A stretch of DNA of 64,000 bases from Caulobacter sp. 17J65-9 (GTDB lineage: Bacteria; Pseudomonadota; Alphaproteobacteria; Caulobacterales; Caulobacteraceae). Below the pieces are notes generated by a model. It was given only the letters and a program-made list of their open reading frames with translations. It ran no database searches and was not told where the DNA came from. This document shows positions 46,289 to 56,037 of the stretch, piece after piece (the stretch's first letter is position 1; each line of letters starts with the position of its first letter). A program made the position numbers and the translations under genes. The DNA is taken from assembly GCF_010975005.1 (NCBI RefSeq), contig NZ_JAAIVC010000005.1, positions 1-64,000 of the forward strand, written 5' to 3'.

Positions 46289-46297
46289 GGAGTCCAC

Positions 46298-46900
46298 ATG
46301 GCCGAGCCGTTCGTCAGGCGCGCCCTCCGCGAACCGGCGCAGATCCGGCTGCTGAGCTCGGCGGTGCGGCAGGAGATCGTGGACACCCTGGCCGCCCTGG
46401 GCGGCGAGGCGAGCGTCGCGGCCATGGCCGAGCATCTCGGCCGCCCGGCGGACGGGCTCTACTACCACCTGCGCGCCCTGCTCGACGGCGGGCTGGTGGA
46501 GGAGGTCCCCGCCAGCGAGGACGAGCGCCGCTACCGTCTGGCCGGCGAAGGCGACGGGCCGATCCGGCTGGCCTACGACCTCGGGGCGGAGGGCAATAGG
46601 CGCGAACTGGGCGCCTTCGCCCGCGCGCTCCTGCAGATCGCTGCCGAGGACTTCGAGGCGGCGCTGGCGGCGCCGGGGGCCGTGACCGAGGGACCGGCGC
46701 GCGAGCTCTGGGTCTCGCGCAACAAGGGCTGGCTGAGCACGGACGACCTGGAGGAAGCCTCGCGCCTGCTGGAGCGGCTCAGCGAGCTGAGCAGCCAGCC
46801 GAAGGGACCCGGCCGCGAACGGCTGATGAGCTTCGCCTTCGCGCTGGCGCCGCTCAGCCCGCGTCCCCGGCGCCGGGGCAAGGCTGGCCGTCCGGATTGA
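46298..46900 (+). CDS. ArsR-like winged-helix transcriptional regulator
   Basis: A 200-residue protein with an N-terminal helix-turn-helix of ArsR type (IRLLSSAVRQEIVDTLAALGGEASVAAMAEHLGRPADGLYYHLRALLDGGLVEEV in part, about residues 16-72; wing DERRYRLAG). No metal-binding Cys pair is seen, so it belongs with the non-metal members. The C-terminal half is helical (ARALLQIAAEDFEAAL; LEEASRLLERLSELS) and may dimerise. The gene begins just after the palindrome at 46260-46288. Confidence 0.88.
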   Translation: MAEPFVRRALREPAQIRLLSSAVRQEIVDTLAALGGEASVAAMAEHLGRPADGLYYHLRALLDGGLVEEVPASEDERRYRLAGEGDGPIRLAYDLGAEGNRRELGAFARALLQIAAEDFEAALAAPGAVTEGPARELWVSRNKGWLSTDDLEEASRLLERLSELSSQPKGPGRERLMSFAFALAPLSPRPRRRGKAGRPD

Positions 46901-47051
46901 TCGCCGTCCCGGCGGGATTGATCGCGCCCGGATTGAACCGCCGCACGGCGGCGCTTGAGCTCGACGGGCCTACCTGACCCCGTGGTCGGCGTTTCCGGCC
47001 TGGGTCGACGGCCCGGCCCGGGGCACGGCGCGCACCTGAAGGATCGAAGCG

Positions 47052-47894
47052 ATGCCCGTCGTGCTCCTGTTCCTCGCCCTGATGGTCGGTTCGACCGCCC
47101 TGATGCATTGGGCGATCGTCAGCTTCGGCTTCACCAGCATGACGGCGGTCCTGCTCATGTGGACGGTCGGCCTCAGCGCGATGCTCGCGCTCAAACTCAT
47201 GCGTCAGGACCTCTCGGGTCTCGGCTGGAGATGGGGCCGCTCGCGCTTCCACCTGATCGCCTTCGCCCTGCCGATCGCCTACGGCGCCGTGACCTGTTCC
47301 ACCGCGGACCTGGCGGGCCTCGCCAGCTTCCCGAAGTTCGAAATGCTGGGCGAGATCGCCAAGCAGCAGGGCTTCGGCCCGCTCGGGCCGACCTTGTCCG
47401 TCGTCGCCGTGATCCTGCTGGCGGTGACCGCCGGCATGGTCAACAACATGGCCGCCGCGCTCGGCGAAGAGATCGGCTGGCGCGGTTTCCTGACGCCGCG
47501 GCTCACGACGATGATCGGGTTCTTCGGCGCGGCCCTGATCACCGGCCTGCTCTGGGCGTCCTGGCACCTGCCGATCCTGATCTTCAGCGACTACAACGGC
47601 GGCGGCGAGAAGGCCTACGAGGTCGTCTCGTTCATGGTGATGATCACGGCGATGAGCGGGGCGGCCGCCTGGCTGCGCCTGGAATCCGGCAGCCTGTGGC
47701 CGGCGGTCACCTTCCACGCCTCGCACAACCTGTTCCTGCAGATGATCTTCGGCCCGATGACCACGCGCGGCGACAGCCCCGTCACCATGGTCGGCGAGTT
47801 CGGCGTGGTCACGGCGATCGTCTGCGTGATCGTCTGCGCGCCGTTCTGGGTGGCCGGCGTGCGGAACCCCTGGCCGCCTTCCCTACCGCGCTGA
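47052..47894 (+). CDS. CPBP-family intramembrane metalloprotease
   Basis: A 280-residue membrane protein with about seven to eight helices. The CPBP (Abi/CAAX) motifs are complete: [13 protein letters not shown] (motif 1, about residue 139), [11 protein letters not shown] (motif 2) and [10 protein letters not shown] (motif 3). Some members process CAAX proteins or bacteriocins; the substrate here is unknown. ATG at 47052. Its last 12 bp overlap the convergent dctD end. Confidence 0.88.
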   Translation: MPVVLLFLALMVGSTALMHWAIVSFGFTSMTAVLLMWTVGLSAMLALKLMRQDLSGLGWRWGRSRFHLIAFALPIAYGAVTCSTADLAGLASFPKFEMLGEIAKQQGFGPLGPTLSVVAVILLAVTAGMVNNMAAALGEEIGWRGFLTPRLTTMIGFFGAALITGLLWASWHLPILIFSDYNGGGEKAYEVVSFMVMITAMSGAAAWLRLESGSLWPAVTFHASHNLFLQMIFGPMTTRGDSPVTMVGEFGVVTAIVCVIVCAPFWVAGVRNPWPPSLPR

Positions 47895-49232
47895 CGACGG
47901 CCGGTACTGCTCGATGTCGATGCCGTGCCGGGTGAGCTTGTCGTAGAAGGTCTTGCGCGGGATCGACAGCCTCTGCAGGGCGGTGCGCACGTCGCCGGCG
48001 CAGGCGTCCAGGGCCTCGCGGATCAGGTCGGCCTCGTAGCGGCCCACCCGGGCGGGCAGGCTGTCGGCCTGCGGCGCGCCGGCCTCGGCCAGCGGCGCCT
48101 CCAGCCCCAGCACCACGCGCTCGGCGAAGTGGCTTAGCTCGCGGCCGTTGCCCGGCCAGTCGTGGTCCAGCAGCCGCCGGCGCACCGCGTCGGTCAGGGC
48201 CGGCGCCTCGCGCCCGAACTTCTGGGCCGCCTGGGCCAGGAACCGGCCGAACAGCAGGGGCACGTCGGCGCGCCGCTCGCGCAGGGGCGGAATGCGGATC
48301 CGCACCACGTTGAGCCGGTGGTACAGGTCGGCGCGGAAGGCTCCGCGCACGGCCGGGTCGCCGAGGTCGACCTTGGTCGCGGCGACCACCCGCAGGTCCA
48401 CCGGGCGCGCCTCGTTGGCCCCCAGCGGGGTGACCTCGCGCTCCTCGAGCACGCGCAGCAGCTTGCCCTGGGCGGCGGCGGGCAGGTTCTCGATTTCGTC
48501 GAGGAACAGGGTGCCGCGGTCGGCCGCCTCGATGCGCCCGACCCGCTTGCGGATGGCGCCGCTGAAGGCCCCCATCTCGTGGCCGAACAGCTCGCTTTCG
48601 ATCATGGCCTCGGGCAGGGCCCCGCAGTCGATCACCGAGAACGGGCGGGGGCGGCGGCGGCTCAGCCGGTGCAGGGCGCGGGCGACCAGCTCCTTGCCGA
48701 CCCCGGTCTCGCCCTCGACCAGCACGTCGACGTCGGCTTCGGCGACATGGCGGATGGTGCGGCGCAGGTGCTCCATCACCGGGGTCGAGCCAACCAGCGG
48801 CAGGTCGCCCTCGACCCGGTCGGCCTCGCGGCGCAGGCGGCGGTTGTCGAGCACCAGGGCGCGCTTCTCAAGCGCGCGGCGCACGCTGGAGAGCAGGCGC
48901 TCGGCCGCGTAGGGCTTGGGCACGAAGTCGTAGGCGCCCTCGTGCAGGGCCTCGACCGCCTCGGCCACGTCGGCGTGGCCGGTGATCAGGATGACCGGCA
49001 GGTCGGCGTCCAGGTCGCGCAGCCGGCGGAACAGCTGGCGCCCGTCGATCTGCGGCATGCGGATGTCGCTGACCACCACGCCGGGGAAGCCGGGGCCGAC
49101 CGCCTCCAGCGCCTCGGCCGCCGAGCCGAACGACAGCACCTCGAAGCCGGCCAGCTGAAGGGTCTGGACGTTGGCCTCGCGCAGGACGTCGTCGTCGTCG
49201 ACGAAGGCTATGAGGTTGCGGTCTTCGAACAT
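47883..49232 (-). CDS. dctD: C4-dicarboxylate response regulator DctD (NtrC family, sigma-54 activator)
   Basis: A 449-residue regulator. The receiver domain has phospho-acceptor D56 (VVVSDIRMP). A central AAA+ domain follows, with Walker A GETGVGKE, the sigma-54 contact loop, Walker [13 protein letters not shown] and [23 protein letters not shown] Fis-type helix-turn-helix ([20 protein letters not shown]) ends the protein. The loop reads GAFSGA instead of the near-invariant GAFTGA. Its start overlaps the dctB stop by one base (TGATG). It probably activates dctA from the palindromes at 51105 and 51137. Confidence 0.93.
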   Translation of the reverse strand: MFEDRNLIAFVDDDDVLREANVQTLQLAGFEVLSFGSAAEALEAVGPGFPGVVVSDIRMPQIDGRQLFRRLRDLDADLPVILITGHADVAEAVEALHEGAYDFVPKPYAAERLLSSVRRALEKRALVLDNRRLRREADRVEGDLPLVGSTPVMEHLRRTIRHVAEADVDVLVEGETGVGKELVARALHRLSRRRPRPFSVIDCGALPEAMIESELFGHEMGAFSGAIRKRVGRIEAADRGTLFLDEIENLPAAAQGKLLRVLEEREVTPLGANEARPVDLRVVAATKVDLGDPAVRGAFRADLYHRLNVVRIRIPPLRERRADVPLLFGRFLAQAAQKFGREAPALTDAVRRRLLDHDWPGNGRELSHFAERVVLGLEAPLAEAGAPQADSLPARVGRYEADLIREALDACAGDVRTALQRLSIPRKTFYDKLTRHGIDIEQYRPSSAR

Positions 49233-51061
49233 CAGACGGCCCTCTTCAGGACGATCAGGAAGGCGGCGCCGCCGTCGGCGGACGGAGCGGCCGAGAGGTC
49301 GCCGCCGAACTCGGTGACGATGTCGCGCGAGATCACCAGGCCCAGGCCCAGGCCCTGCGCCTTGGTGGTGTTGAACGGGGTGAACAGGGCGGCGGCCGCA
49401 TCGGGCGCCAGGCCCGGGCCGTTATCGGCCACGGTGATGCGGACCTGCGCGTCATCGGCTTCGACCGACAGGCGCACGCGCGGGTCGGCGACCCCCTCCA
49501 GCGCCTCCAGGGCGTTCTGCAGCAGGTTGACCAGCACCTGCTCCAGCCGCACGCGCTCGGCCACGACCTGAACGCCGGCGGCCGGCGGGCCCGTCCGTTC
49601 CAGCCGCACGCCCTGCTGGCGCAGGCGCGCGCCGACCAGCAGCAGGGCGCCGGAGAGGGCGTCCTCGACCGCCACCGGGTGGGCGTGGCGGCTGGTCTTG
49701 CGCGAGAAGGCGCGCAGCTCGTCGGTGATCAGGCCGATGCGCTGGGTCAGGTCGGCGATGACGGTCAGGTTCTTGCGCGCCGGGCCCGGCTGGGCGCGGT
49801 CGAGGAAGACTGCGGCGTTGTCGGCGTAGGCGCGGATGGCGGCGACCGGCTGGTTGATCTCGTGCGCCACGCCGGCGGCGATCTGGCCGAGGGTGGCCAG
49901 CTTGTTGGCCTGGACCAGTTCGTCCTGCAGGGTCTGCAGCCCCGCCTCGGCCCGGCGGCGCTCCTCCATCTCCAGCACCAGGCGGTCGTTGGCGTCGCGC
50001 AGTTCGCGGGTGCGGGCCTCGACCCGCGCCTCCAGCTCGACGCGGTCCGCTTCGCGCCGCAGCGCACGCGCATGGGCGCGCTCGCGCCAGTACAGCAGGG
50101 CGCCGGCCGTCAGCAGCAGCGAGGCGGTCGCGAGCAGGGCGACGGAGCGGGCCGCCGCGACGGCGTTGTCCAGCGCCCGGTCGGCCGGGGTCAGCAGGTG
50201 CAGGGTCCAGCCCGGGGTCGAGGTGGCCACGCCCGCCGCGACGAAGCGCTTTTCCGGCGTCCCCGGCGCGGCCCGGATGGAGAGCTCGTCGCCCTTGCGC
50301 ACGAACGGCAGCGGCTCCAGCGGCGCGCGCCCGAACTGCAGGCCCTGGCGCAGGCGCGTCCGGTCGGCCTGCGGTAGCGGCTGCAGCGTCCGGAACCGCC
50401 AGGCCGGCACGCTGGTGACCAGAACCACGCCATGCGGATCGGTGACGAAGGCCGGCTCGCCCGACGCCCGCCACTCCGCCTCCAGCGCGTCGAACTCGAG
50501 CTTCACCACCACCACGCCCAGGTCGGTGTCGCCCTGGCGGACGCGGCGGGAGAGGAACAGGCCGGGGCGCTGGCTGACCGTGCCGAGCGCGAACTGCTCG
50601 GCCGTGCCGCCCCGCATGGCGTTCCGGAAATAGGGGCGGAAGCTGTAGTCCGAACCCACGAAGCTGGTCGGCAGCCGCCAGTTGCTGGCCGCCAGGGTGC
50701 GGCCGCGAGCGTCGAGCACGTAGATCACCGCCGCGCGGGTCTGGCCGCTGAGGCTTTCCAGCTTCTGGTTGAGGGCCGAGACCTGGGCCGGGTCGCCGCT
50801 CCGCAGCAGCGCCTTCACGTCCGGGTCCTCGGCCAGCACGAAGGGCAGCGAGCGGTGCTTCTCCAGCTGGCTGCGCATCACCGCCTCGTGCAGGGCGGCG
50901 GCGGCGGCCGACTGGCGCTGAAGCTCGGCGGTGGAGCGCTCGGCCGCGAAACGGCCGGCGACCGACACCGAGCCCGTCAGCAGGACCAGGCCGACCAGGG
51001 CGAACACGGTCCAGCGCGCGACCGGCCGGTCGAGGCTGCGGAGCGACAGCGGCGGCGTCAA
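49232..51061 (-). CDS. dctB: C4-dicarboxylate sensor histidine kinase DctB
   Basis: A 609-residue kinase with two transmembrane helices ([18 protein letters not shown] near 17-34; [19 protein letters not shown] near 310) flanking a periplasmic double-PDC sensor ([38 protein letters not shown]). This is followed by a coiled coil, a HisKA helix ([26 protein letters not shown]-box) and a HATPase ([29 protein letters not shown]). TTG at 51061, preceded by GGAGGGGAGG, is a better start than the upstream ATG at 51193. It is divergent from dctA. Confidence 0.92.
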   Translation of the reverse strand: MTPPLSLRSLDRPVARWTVFALVGLVLLTGSVSVAGRFAAERSTAELQRQSAAAAALHEAVMRSQLEKHRSLPFVLAEDPDVKALLRSGDPAQVSALNQKLESLSGQTRAAVIYVLDARGRTLAASNWRLPTSFVGSDYSFRPYFRNAMRGGTAEQFALGTVSQRPGLFLSRRVRQGDTDLGVVVVKLEFDALEAEWRASGEPAFVTDPHGVVLVTSVPAWRFRTLQPLPQADRTRLRQGLQFGRAPLEPLPFVRKGDELSIRAAPGTPEKRFVAAGVATSTPGWTLHLLTPADRALDNAVAAARSVALLATASLLLTAGALLYWRERAHARALRREADRVELEARVEARTRELRDANDRLVLEMEERRRAEAGLQTLQDELVQANKLATLGQIAAGVAHEINQPVAAIRAYADNAAVFLDRAQPGPARKNLTVIADLTQRIGLITDELRAFSRKTSRHAHPVAVEDALSGALLLVGARLRQQGVRLERTGPPAAGVQVVAERVRLEQVLVNLLQNALEALEGVADPRVRLSVEADDAQVRITVADNGPGLAPDAAAALFTPFNTTKAQGLGLGLVISRDIVTEFGGDLSAAPSADGGAAFLIVLKRAV

Positions 51062-51104
51062 CGACGGACCTCCCCTCCTCCGACGACGCCTGCACAGTAG
51101 CGGC

Positions 51105-51122
51105 TGTGCGGATTTCCGCACA
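51105..51122. promoter_or_regulatory. Upstream activator palindrome 1 for dctA (probable DctD site)
   Basis: TGTGCGGATTTCCGCACA is a near-perfect dyad (TGTGCGG/CCGCACA). It lies between divergent dctB and dctA and upstream of a sigma-54 promoter. The symmetry and position are those of the DctD upstream activator sequences of rhizobial dctA. Confidence 0.85.
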
Positions 51123-51136
51123 AGTGGCGAAATTGG

Positions 51137-51154
51137 TATGCGGGGTTTCGCACA
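51137..51154. promoter_or_regulatory. Upstream activator palindrome 2 for dctA (probable DctD site)
   Basis: TATGCGGGGTTTCGCACA is a degenerate second copy whose centre is 32 bp from site 1, about three helical turns, so both sites lie on one face of the DNA. Tandem high- and low-affinity sites are the usual arrangement for DctD. Confidence 0.75.
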
Positions 51155-51171
51155 GCGTCGCCGCCGCCAGC

Positions 51172-51187
51172 AGGCGATTTCCTTGCA
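51172..51187 (+). promoter_or_regulatory. Sigma-54 promoter of dctA
   Basis: The sequence AGGCGATTTCCTTGCA has GG at 51173-51174 and GC at 51185-51186, the invariant -24/-12 spacing, and a perfect TTGCA -12 box. The -24 box is weaker (AGGCG rather than TGGCA). Initiation would fall near 51198, about 105 bases before the dctA start. Confidence 0.75.
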
Positions 51188-51303
51188 AAACAAGGACTGT
51201 CGGCCGTCGAGCGGAACGGTTTTGCCGTGTGGGCGAGCCCTGACACGCTGTAGCTAACGCGCCGCTTCAAGACGGCGCGAACCGGAAACGCCGGAGCGCG
51301 CCG

Positions 51304-52887
51304 ATGCGCGGGCTCCCCATCGAGAAGGGCTGGCGCGTGATTGGCCAGGACCACGCCGCGGAGGTCGCTCCCCGGCGCAAGGGGCTTCATCGGCACCTGT
51401 ACGTGCAGGTGCTCGTGGCGATCGCGCTGGGCGCGTTGGTCGGCCACTACTATCCGGCGTTCGGCGAGGCGCTGAAGCCGCTGGGCGACGCCTTCATCAA
51501 GCTGGTGAAGATGGTCATCGCCCCGGTGATCTTCCTGACCGTGGTCACCGGCATCGCCGGCATGCGCGACCTGGACAAGGTCGGCCGCGTGGCCCTGAAG
51601 GCCTTCACCTACTTCCTGACCTTCTCGACCCTGGCCCTGATCGTCGGCCTGATCGTGGCCAACGTGGTGCGGCCCGGCGCGGGCATGAACATCGACCCGG
51701 CCAGCCTGGACGCGGCCGCGGTGGCCGGCTACGCGGCCAAGGCTCACGACCAGACGGTGGTCGGCTTCCTGCTGCACGTCATCCCGGACACGGTGGTCGG
51801 CGCCTTCGCGGACGGCGAAATCCTGCAGGTGCTGTTCTTCTCGGTGCTGTTCGGCCTGGCCCTGGCCATGGTCGGCGACCGCGGCCAGCCGGTGATGGAC
51901 GTGCTGAACGCCGCCGGGACCGCCTTCTTCCGGCTGGTGGCGGTGCTGATGCGGGCCGCGCCGATCGGCGCCTTCGGGGCCTTCGCCTTCACCATCGGCA
52001 AGTACGGCATCCAGTCGATCGCCAACCTGGCCGCCCTGGTCGGCACCTTCTACCTGACCTCGGCCCTGTTCGTGCTGGTGGTGCTGGGCGCGGTGGCGGC
52101 CTTCAACGGCTTCTCGATCCTGAAGCTGATCCGCTACCTGAAGGAAGAGCTGCTGCTGGTGCTGGGCACCAGCTCGTCCGAGGCGGCCCTGCCCAGCCTG
52201 ATGGACAAGATGGAGCGGGCCGGCTGTCCCAAGCCGGTGGTCGGCCTGGTCGTGCCGACCGGCTACTCGTTCAACCTCGACGGCACCAACATCTACATGA
52301 CCCTGGCGGCGCTGTTCATCGCCCAGGCGACCGGCATCGACCTGTCGCTGGGCGAGCAGATCCTGCTGCTGCTGGTCGCCATGCTGAGCTCCAAGGGCGC
52401 GGCGGGGGTGACCGGCTCGGGCTTCATCACCCTGGCCGCCACCCTGTCGGTGGTGCCTTCGGTGCCGGTGGCCGGCATGGCGCTCATCCTCGGCGTCGAC
52501 CGCTTCATGTCCGAGTGCAGGGCGCTGACCAACTTCATCGGCAACGCGGTGGCGACCATCGTGGTGTCGCGCTGGGAAGGCGGCCTCGACGCCGACCGCT
52601 TCGCCGCGGCGCTGGACGCCCGGCCGGTCGCGGCCCGGCCGGCCAGCCGCCTGAAGCCGGTGCTGATCGGGCTGATCCTGCTCGCCACGCCGCTGGCCGG
52701 CGCCGCCGCCACCGTCGCGATCTTCGGGACCGAGCGGGTCGAGGCTGAAGGCCGCGCCCTGGTCGAGACCGTCCGCCAATCCGTGTCCTCGGCCGTGTCC
52801 GGCGAAGCCGCCGCGGCCAAGGCCGAACCTGCGAAGGCGCCCCAGGCGCCCGCCAAAGACGAGCCGAACGGCTCAGCCAAAAACTAG
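51304..52887 (+). CDS. dctA: C4-dicarboxylate:cation symporter DctA
   Basis: A 527-residue DAACS transporter for succinate, fumarate and malate. It has about eight helices plus re-entrant loops. Signatures are [38 protein letters not shown] (serine-rich hairpin), [22 protein letters not shown] (NMDGT-type motif, with L for M) and [21 protein letters not shown]. The C terminus has an added Ala/Pro/Lys-rich tail after about residue 470. The TonB receptor gene starts 12 bp later, so dctA and the receptor are likely co-transcribed from the sigma-54 promoter. Confidence 0.95.
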   Translation: MRGLPIEKGWRVIGQDHAAEVAPRRKGLHRHLYVQVLVAIALGALVGHYYPAFGEALKPLGDAFIKLVKMVIAPVIFLTVVTGIAGMRDLDKVGRVALKAFTYFLTFSTLALIVGLIVANVVRPGAGMNIDPASLDAAAVAGYAAKAHDQTVVGFLLHVIPDTVVGAFADGEILQVLFFSVLFGLALAMVGDRGQPVMDVLNAAGTAFFRLVAVLMRAAPIGAFGAFAFTIGKYGIQSIANLAALVGTFYLTSALFVLVVLGAVAAFNGFSILKLIRYLKEELLLVLGTSSSEAALPSLMDKMERAGCPKPVVGLVVPTGYSFNLDGTNIYMTLAALFIAQATGIDLSLGEQILLLLVAMLSSKGAAGVTGSGFITLAATLSVVPSVPVAGMALILGVDRFMSECRALTNFIGNAVATIVVSRWEGGLDADRFAAALDARPVAARPASRLKPVLIGLILLATPLAGAAATVAIFGTERVEAEGRALVETVRQSVSSAVSGEAAAAKAEPAKAPQAPAKDEPNGSAKN

Positions 52888-52899
52888 GGGGGAGTGAAC

Positions 52900-55800
52900 A
52901 TGCGTATGGAGAACCTGCGGCGCTGGCTTGCATGCGGCGCCTCGTGCGGAGCGATGCTGGCCCTGGCGCCGGCCGCCCTGGCCCAGACCGAGCCCCAGCC
53001 GTCGGCTGACGCCGCCGACGTCGAGGAAATCGTCGTGGTCGGCAGCCAGATCAAGGGCGCGCCCACCACCGCCGCCCTGCCCGTGGTGGTGGTCGGCGAG
53101 GACCAGATCGCCGCCACCGGCGCCACGTCGGGCGACGATCTGATGCGCTCGATCCCGCAGATGGGCGACGTGCTGTTCGAAGCCGCCAACAACCCGCAGA
53201 CCAGCAACTCGGCCCGCGGCGACGTGAACTCGGTCAACCTGCGCTCGCTGGGCGTCGGCAACACCCTGGTGCTGCTGAACGGCCGGCGCATGGTGCAGCA
53301 CCCGACCAGCCAGGGCACCTCCGACACCGGCACGGTGCCGGTGCTCAGCTACAACTCCAACGCCATTCCGACCTCCGGCCTGCAACGGGTCGAGGTGCTG
53401 CTGGACGGAGCCGCGGCCATCTACGGCGCCGACGCGGTGGCCGGCGTGGTCAACACCGTGCTGAAGGACAACTTCGACGGCCTGACCGTGCAGACCCAGT
53501 ACGGCGGGGCTGAAGGCACCAGCCTGCGCGAGTTCGAGGCCAACCTGTTCGCCGGCAAGAACTTCGACCGCGGCAACATCTCGGCCTTCGTCAACTACAC
53601 CGACCGTACCGCCCTGATGGCGGCGGACCAGGACTTCACCGCCAGCGACGACATGCGGCCGTTCTTCAGCTCGACCCCGGGCTACGAGACCTCGACCGTG
53701 CCGGACGGGCGCTCGTCGCACTCGCCGTGGGCCCAGCTGAGCGTGCCGGCCACGACCACGGCCCTGCGGCCGCGCGCGGACGGGGTGGTGGTCACCACCG
53801 CCGCCGGCGCCTTCCACATCCAGCCGTCCAGCTTCGGCTGCGTCGGCGCGGACCTGCACAACGGCCTGTGCCTGGTCAGCGGCACCATCGCCTACACCGG
53901 CGCCAACCGCGAGATGCGCTACGACACCCGCCACGACACCACCGTGCGCCCGTCGGCCGAGCGCCTGAACGTGTTCGTGACCGGCCACTACGACATCACC
54001 GACAACCTGACGGCCTTCGGCGAGCTCGGCGTCTACGCGGCCGAGACCCGCGCCATCCAGCCGCCGGTGGTGAACCTGAACGGCCTGTGGATCCCGGCCA
54101 GCAACTACTGGAACCCGTTCGGCCCGGTGACCTTCGCCGACGGCTCGGCCAACCCGAACCGGCTGGCCAACCTGACCAACGTCCCGACCTCGGGCCTGGC
54201 GGTGAAGCTCGGCAACTACCGCTTCGTCGACACCGGCTACCAGGAGGTGACGGTCAAGAACTACCAGTCGCGGATCCTTGGCGGCCTGCGCGGCGAATGG
54301 CGGGGCTTCGACTGGGAGACGGCGCTGCTCTACTCCGAGGCCGAGGCCGAGGACATCTCGCCGAACATCAACATGACGGCCCTGCAGCACCAGCTGAGCC
54401 TGTCGACGCCGGACGCCTACAACCCGTTCAGCGGCGGCTGCATCGCCACCACCAGCTACGGCGACTGTTCGCCGTCGTCGGCCGCGGCCATCGACGCCAT
54501 CGTGTTCGACATGCGCCGCGTCTCGCGCACGACCCTGACGCTGGCCGACTTCAAGATGTCCCGCAACGACCTGTTCCAGCTGCCGGCCGGCCCGCTGGGC
54601 GTGGCCGCGGGCGTCGAGGTGCGCCGCGAGACCCAGAGCGACGATCGCGACGCCAACCTGGACGGCACCTACACCTTCACCGACATGGTCAGCGGCGACA
54701 CCAACCTGTCGAACGTCTCGGCGGTGAGCCCCAACCCCGACACCAAGGGCAGCCGCACCGTCGCCGGCGCCTTCCTCGAGTTCGCCGTGCCGGTGGTGTC
54801 GCCGGACATGAACATCCCGCTGGTGCACAGCGTGGACATGCAGATCGCCGGCCGGTTCGAGAACTATTCGGACTTCGGCTCGGTGGCGAAGCCGAAGGTG
54901 GCGGTGGCTTGGGACATCGTCGAGGGCCTGCGGGTCCGCGGCTCGTACTCGCAGGGCTTCCGCGCGCCGAACCTGGAGCAGACCAACGCCACCCAGTACG
55001 CGCGCCTGGCCAGCAACCTTGACTACTACCGCTGCGAGGCCGACCTGCGCGCCGGCCGCATCGCCAACATGAACGCCTGCTCGCGCAACGTCAGCGCCTC
55101 GCTGCTGGTGGCCGGCAACCCGGACCTGAAGCCGGAGGAGAGCACCAACCAGTCGGTCGGCATCGTCTTCCAGCCGAAGTTCCTGCCGGAAAGCTGGGGC
55201 GACTTCACCTTCACGGTGGACCGCTGGAAGATCCAGCAGGAGGAGATCGTCGGCCTGCTGGGCGCCCAGAGCGCGCTGGCGCTGGACTACCTGAACCGGA
55301 TCGAGGGCGGCTCCAACCCGAACGTGGTGCGCGCCGCGCCGAACGCCGACGACGTCGCCTTCTTCGACGGCACCGGCCTGACCCCGGTCGGGGCGGTGAC
55401 CTCGATCAGCGACCGGTTCATCAACCTGCTGCCGCAGACGGCCGAGGGCCTGGACCTGGGCTTCGCCTGGTCCAAGCGCCACACCCCGTGGGGCCGGTTC
55501 GACGTGCAGGTGAACGCCTCGCAGCTGCTGCAATTCACCCGCGAGCCCGGCGACATCGTCGACGGCCTGTACGCCGCCCGCGACGCCGGGACGATCAACG
55601 CGCTGACCCCGCTGCCGGACTCCAGCCAGCTGATCGCCCGCGGCGGCCGTCCGGAGTGGAAGGTGACCACCTCCGTCACCTGGAAAAACGGCCCCTGGCG
55701 GGCGGGCGTCTCGACCCAGTACGTCAGCTCGATCGACCAGTACACGCTGCTGAGCGCGGCGGGCGATCCGTGGGTGGTGGACGATCAGCTGATCACCAAC

Positions 55801-55974
55801 GCCTACGGCCAGTACGAGTTCGAGGAGGCCGGCTGGGCCTCGGACACCAAGGTGCGGCTGGGCGTGCGCGACCTGTTCGACAAGGGTCCGCCGCTGGCCG
55901 ACGGCGGCTACCTCGGCGCGGTGCACCGCCCGTACGGCCGCTACTGGTACGCCAGCGTCTCCAAGTCGTTCTGA
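52900..55974 (+). CDS. TonB-dependent outer-membrane receptor
   Basis: A 1024-residue receptor. A signal peptide (RWLACGASCGAMLALAPAALAQ) and a TonB-box-like VEEIVVVG lead to a plug domain (GDDLMRSIPQMGDV; VNLRSLGVGNTLVLLNGRRM; VEVLLDGAAAIYGADAVAGVVNTVLK). A 22-strand barrel follows, ending RYWYASVSKSF with the terminal Phe needed for Bam recognition. Cys-containing loops occur near residues 310-320 and 720-730. Position after dctA suggests uptake of a molecule that yields C4-dicarboxylates. ATG at 52900 follows AGGGGGGAG. Confidence 0.93.
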   Translation: MRMENLRRWLACGASCGAMLALAPAALAQTEPQPSADAADVEEIVVVGSQIKGAPTTAALPVVVVGEDQIAATGATSGDDLMRSIPQMGDVLFEAANNPQTSNSARGDVNSVNLRSLGVGNTLVLLNGRRMVQHPTSQGTSDTGTVPVLSYNSNAIPTSGLQRVEVLLDGAAAIYGADAVAGVVNTVLKDNFDGLTVQTQYGGAEGTSLREFEANLFAGKNFDRGNISAFVNYTDRTALMAADQDFTASDDMRPFFSSTPGYETSTVPDGRSSHSPWAQLSVPATTTALRPRADGVVVTTAAGAFHIQPSSFGCVGADLHNGLCLVSGTIAYTGANREMRYDTRHDTTVRPSAERLNVFVTGHYDITDNLTAFGELGVYAAETRAIQPPVVNLNGLWIPASNYWNPFGPVTFADGSANPNRLANLTNVPTSGLAVKLGNYRFVDTGYQEVTVKNYQSRILGGLRGEWRGFDWETALLYSEAEAEDISPNINMTALQHQLSLSTPDAYNPFSGGCIATTSYGDCSPSSAAAIDAIVFDMRRVSRTTLTLADFKMSRNDLFQLPAGPLGVAAGVEVRRETQSDDRDANLDGTYTFTDMVSGDTNLSNVSAVSPNPDTKGSRTVAGAFLEFAVPVVSPDMNIPLVHSVDMQIAGRFENYSDFGSVAKPKVAVAWDIVEGLRVRGSYSQGFRAPNLEQTNATQYARLASNLDYYRCEADLRAGRIANMNACSRNVSASLLVAGNPDLKPEESTNQSVGIVFQPKFLPESWGDFTFTVDRWKIQQEEIVGLLGAQSALALDYLNRIEGGSNPNVVRAAPNADDVAFFDGTGLTPVGAVTSISDRFINLLPQTAEGLDLGFAWSKRHTPWGRFDVQVNASQLLQFTREPGDIVDGLYAARDAGTINALTPLPDSSQLIARGGRPEWKVTTSVTWKNGPWRAGVSTQYVSSIDQYTLLSAAGDPWVVDDQLITNAYGQYEFEEAGWASDTKVRLGVRDLFDKGPPLADGGYLGAVHRPYGRYWYASVSKSF

Positions 55975-55984
55975 TCTGCTCACT

Positions 55985-56024
55985 GCGCCGGTCCGTCCCT
56001 CGACGGGCCGGCGCTTCTTTTCTT
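55985..56024 (+). terminator. Strong terminator after the TonB receptor gene, abutting the next start codon
   Basis: A 13-bp stem GCGCCGGTCCGTC/GACGGGCCGGCGC (55985-55997 with 56002-56014, one T-G wobble, loop CCTC) is followed by TTCTTTTCTT. The tail ends 14 bases before the next ATG, leaving no room for a promoter, so read-through must control the hydrolase gene. Confidence 0.9.
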
Positions 56025-56037
56025 AAATGCCCGGCTC

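Noticed and set aside
51125-51141. TGGCGAAATTGGTATGC as the sigma-54 promoter of dctA
   Set aside because: GG-to-GC spacing is 14 rather than 12, and it lies between the two dyad sites; the element at 51172-51187 has correct spacing.
51062-51193. N-terminal extension of DctB from ATG at 51193
   Set aside because: It would read through both dyads and the intergenic control region and gives an Arg/Cys-rich sequence; the TTG at 51061 has a strong ribosome site.
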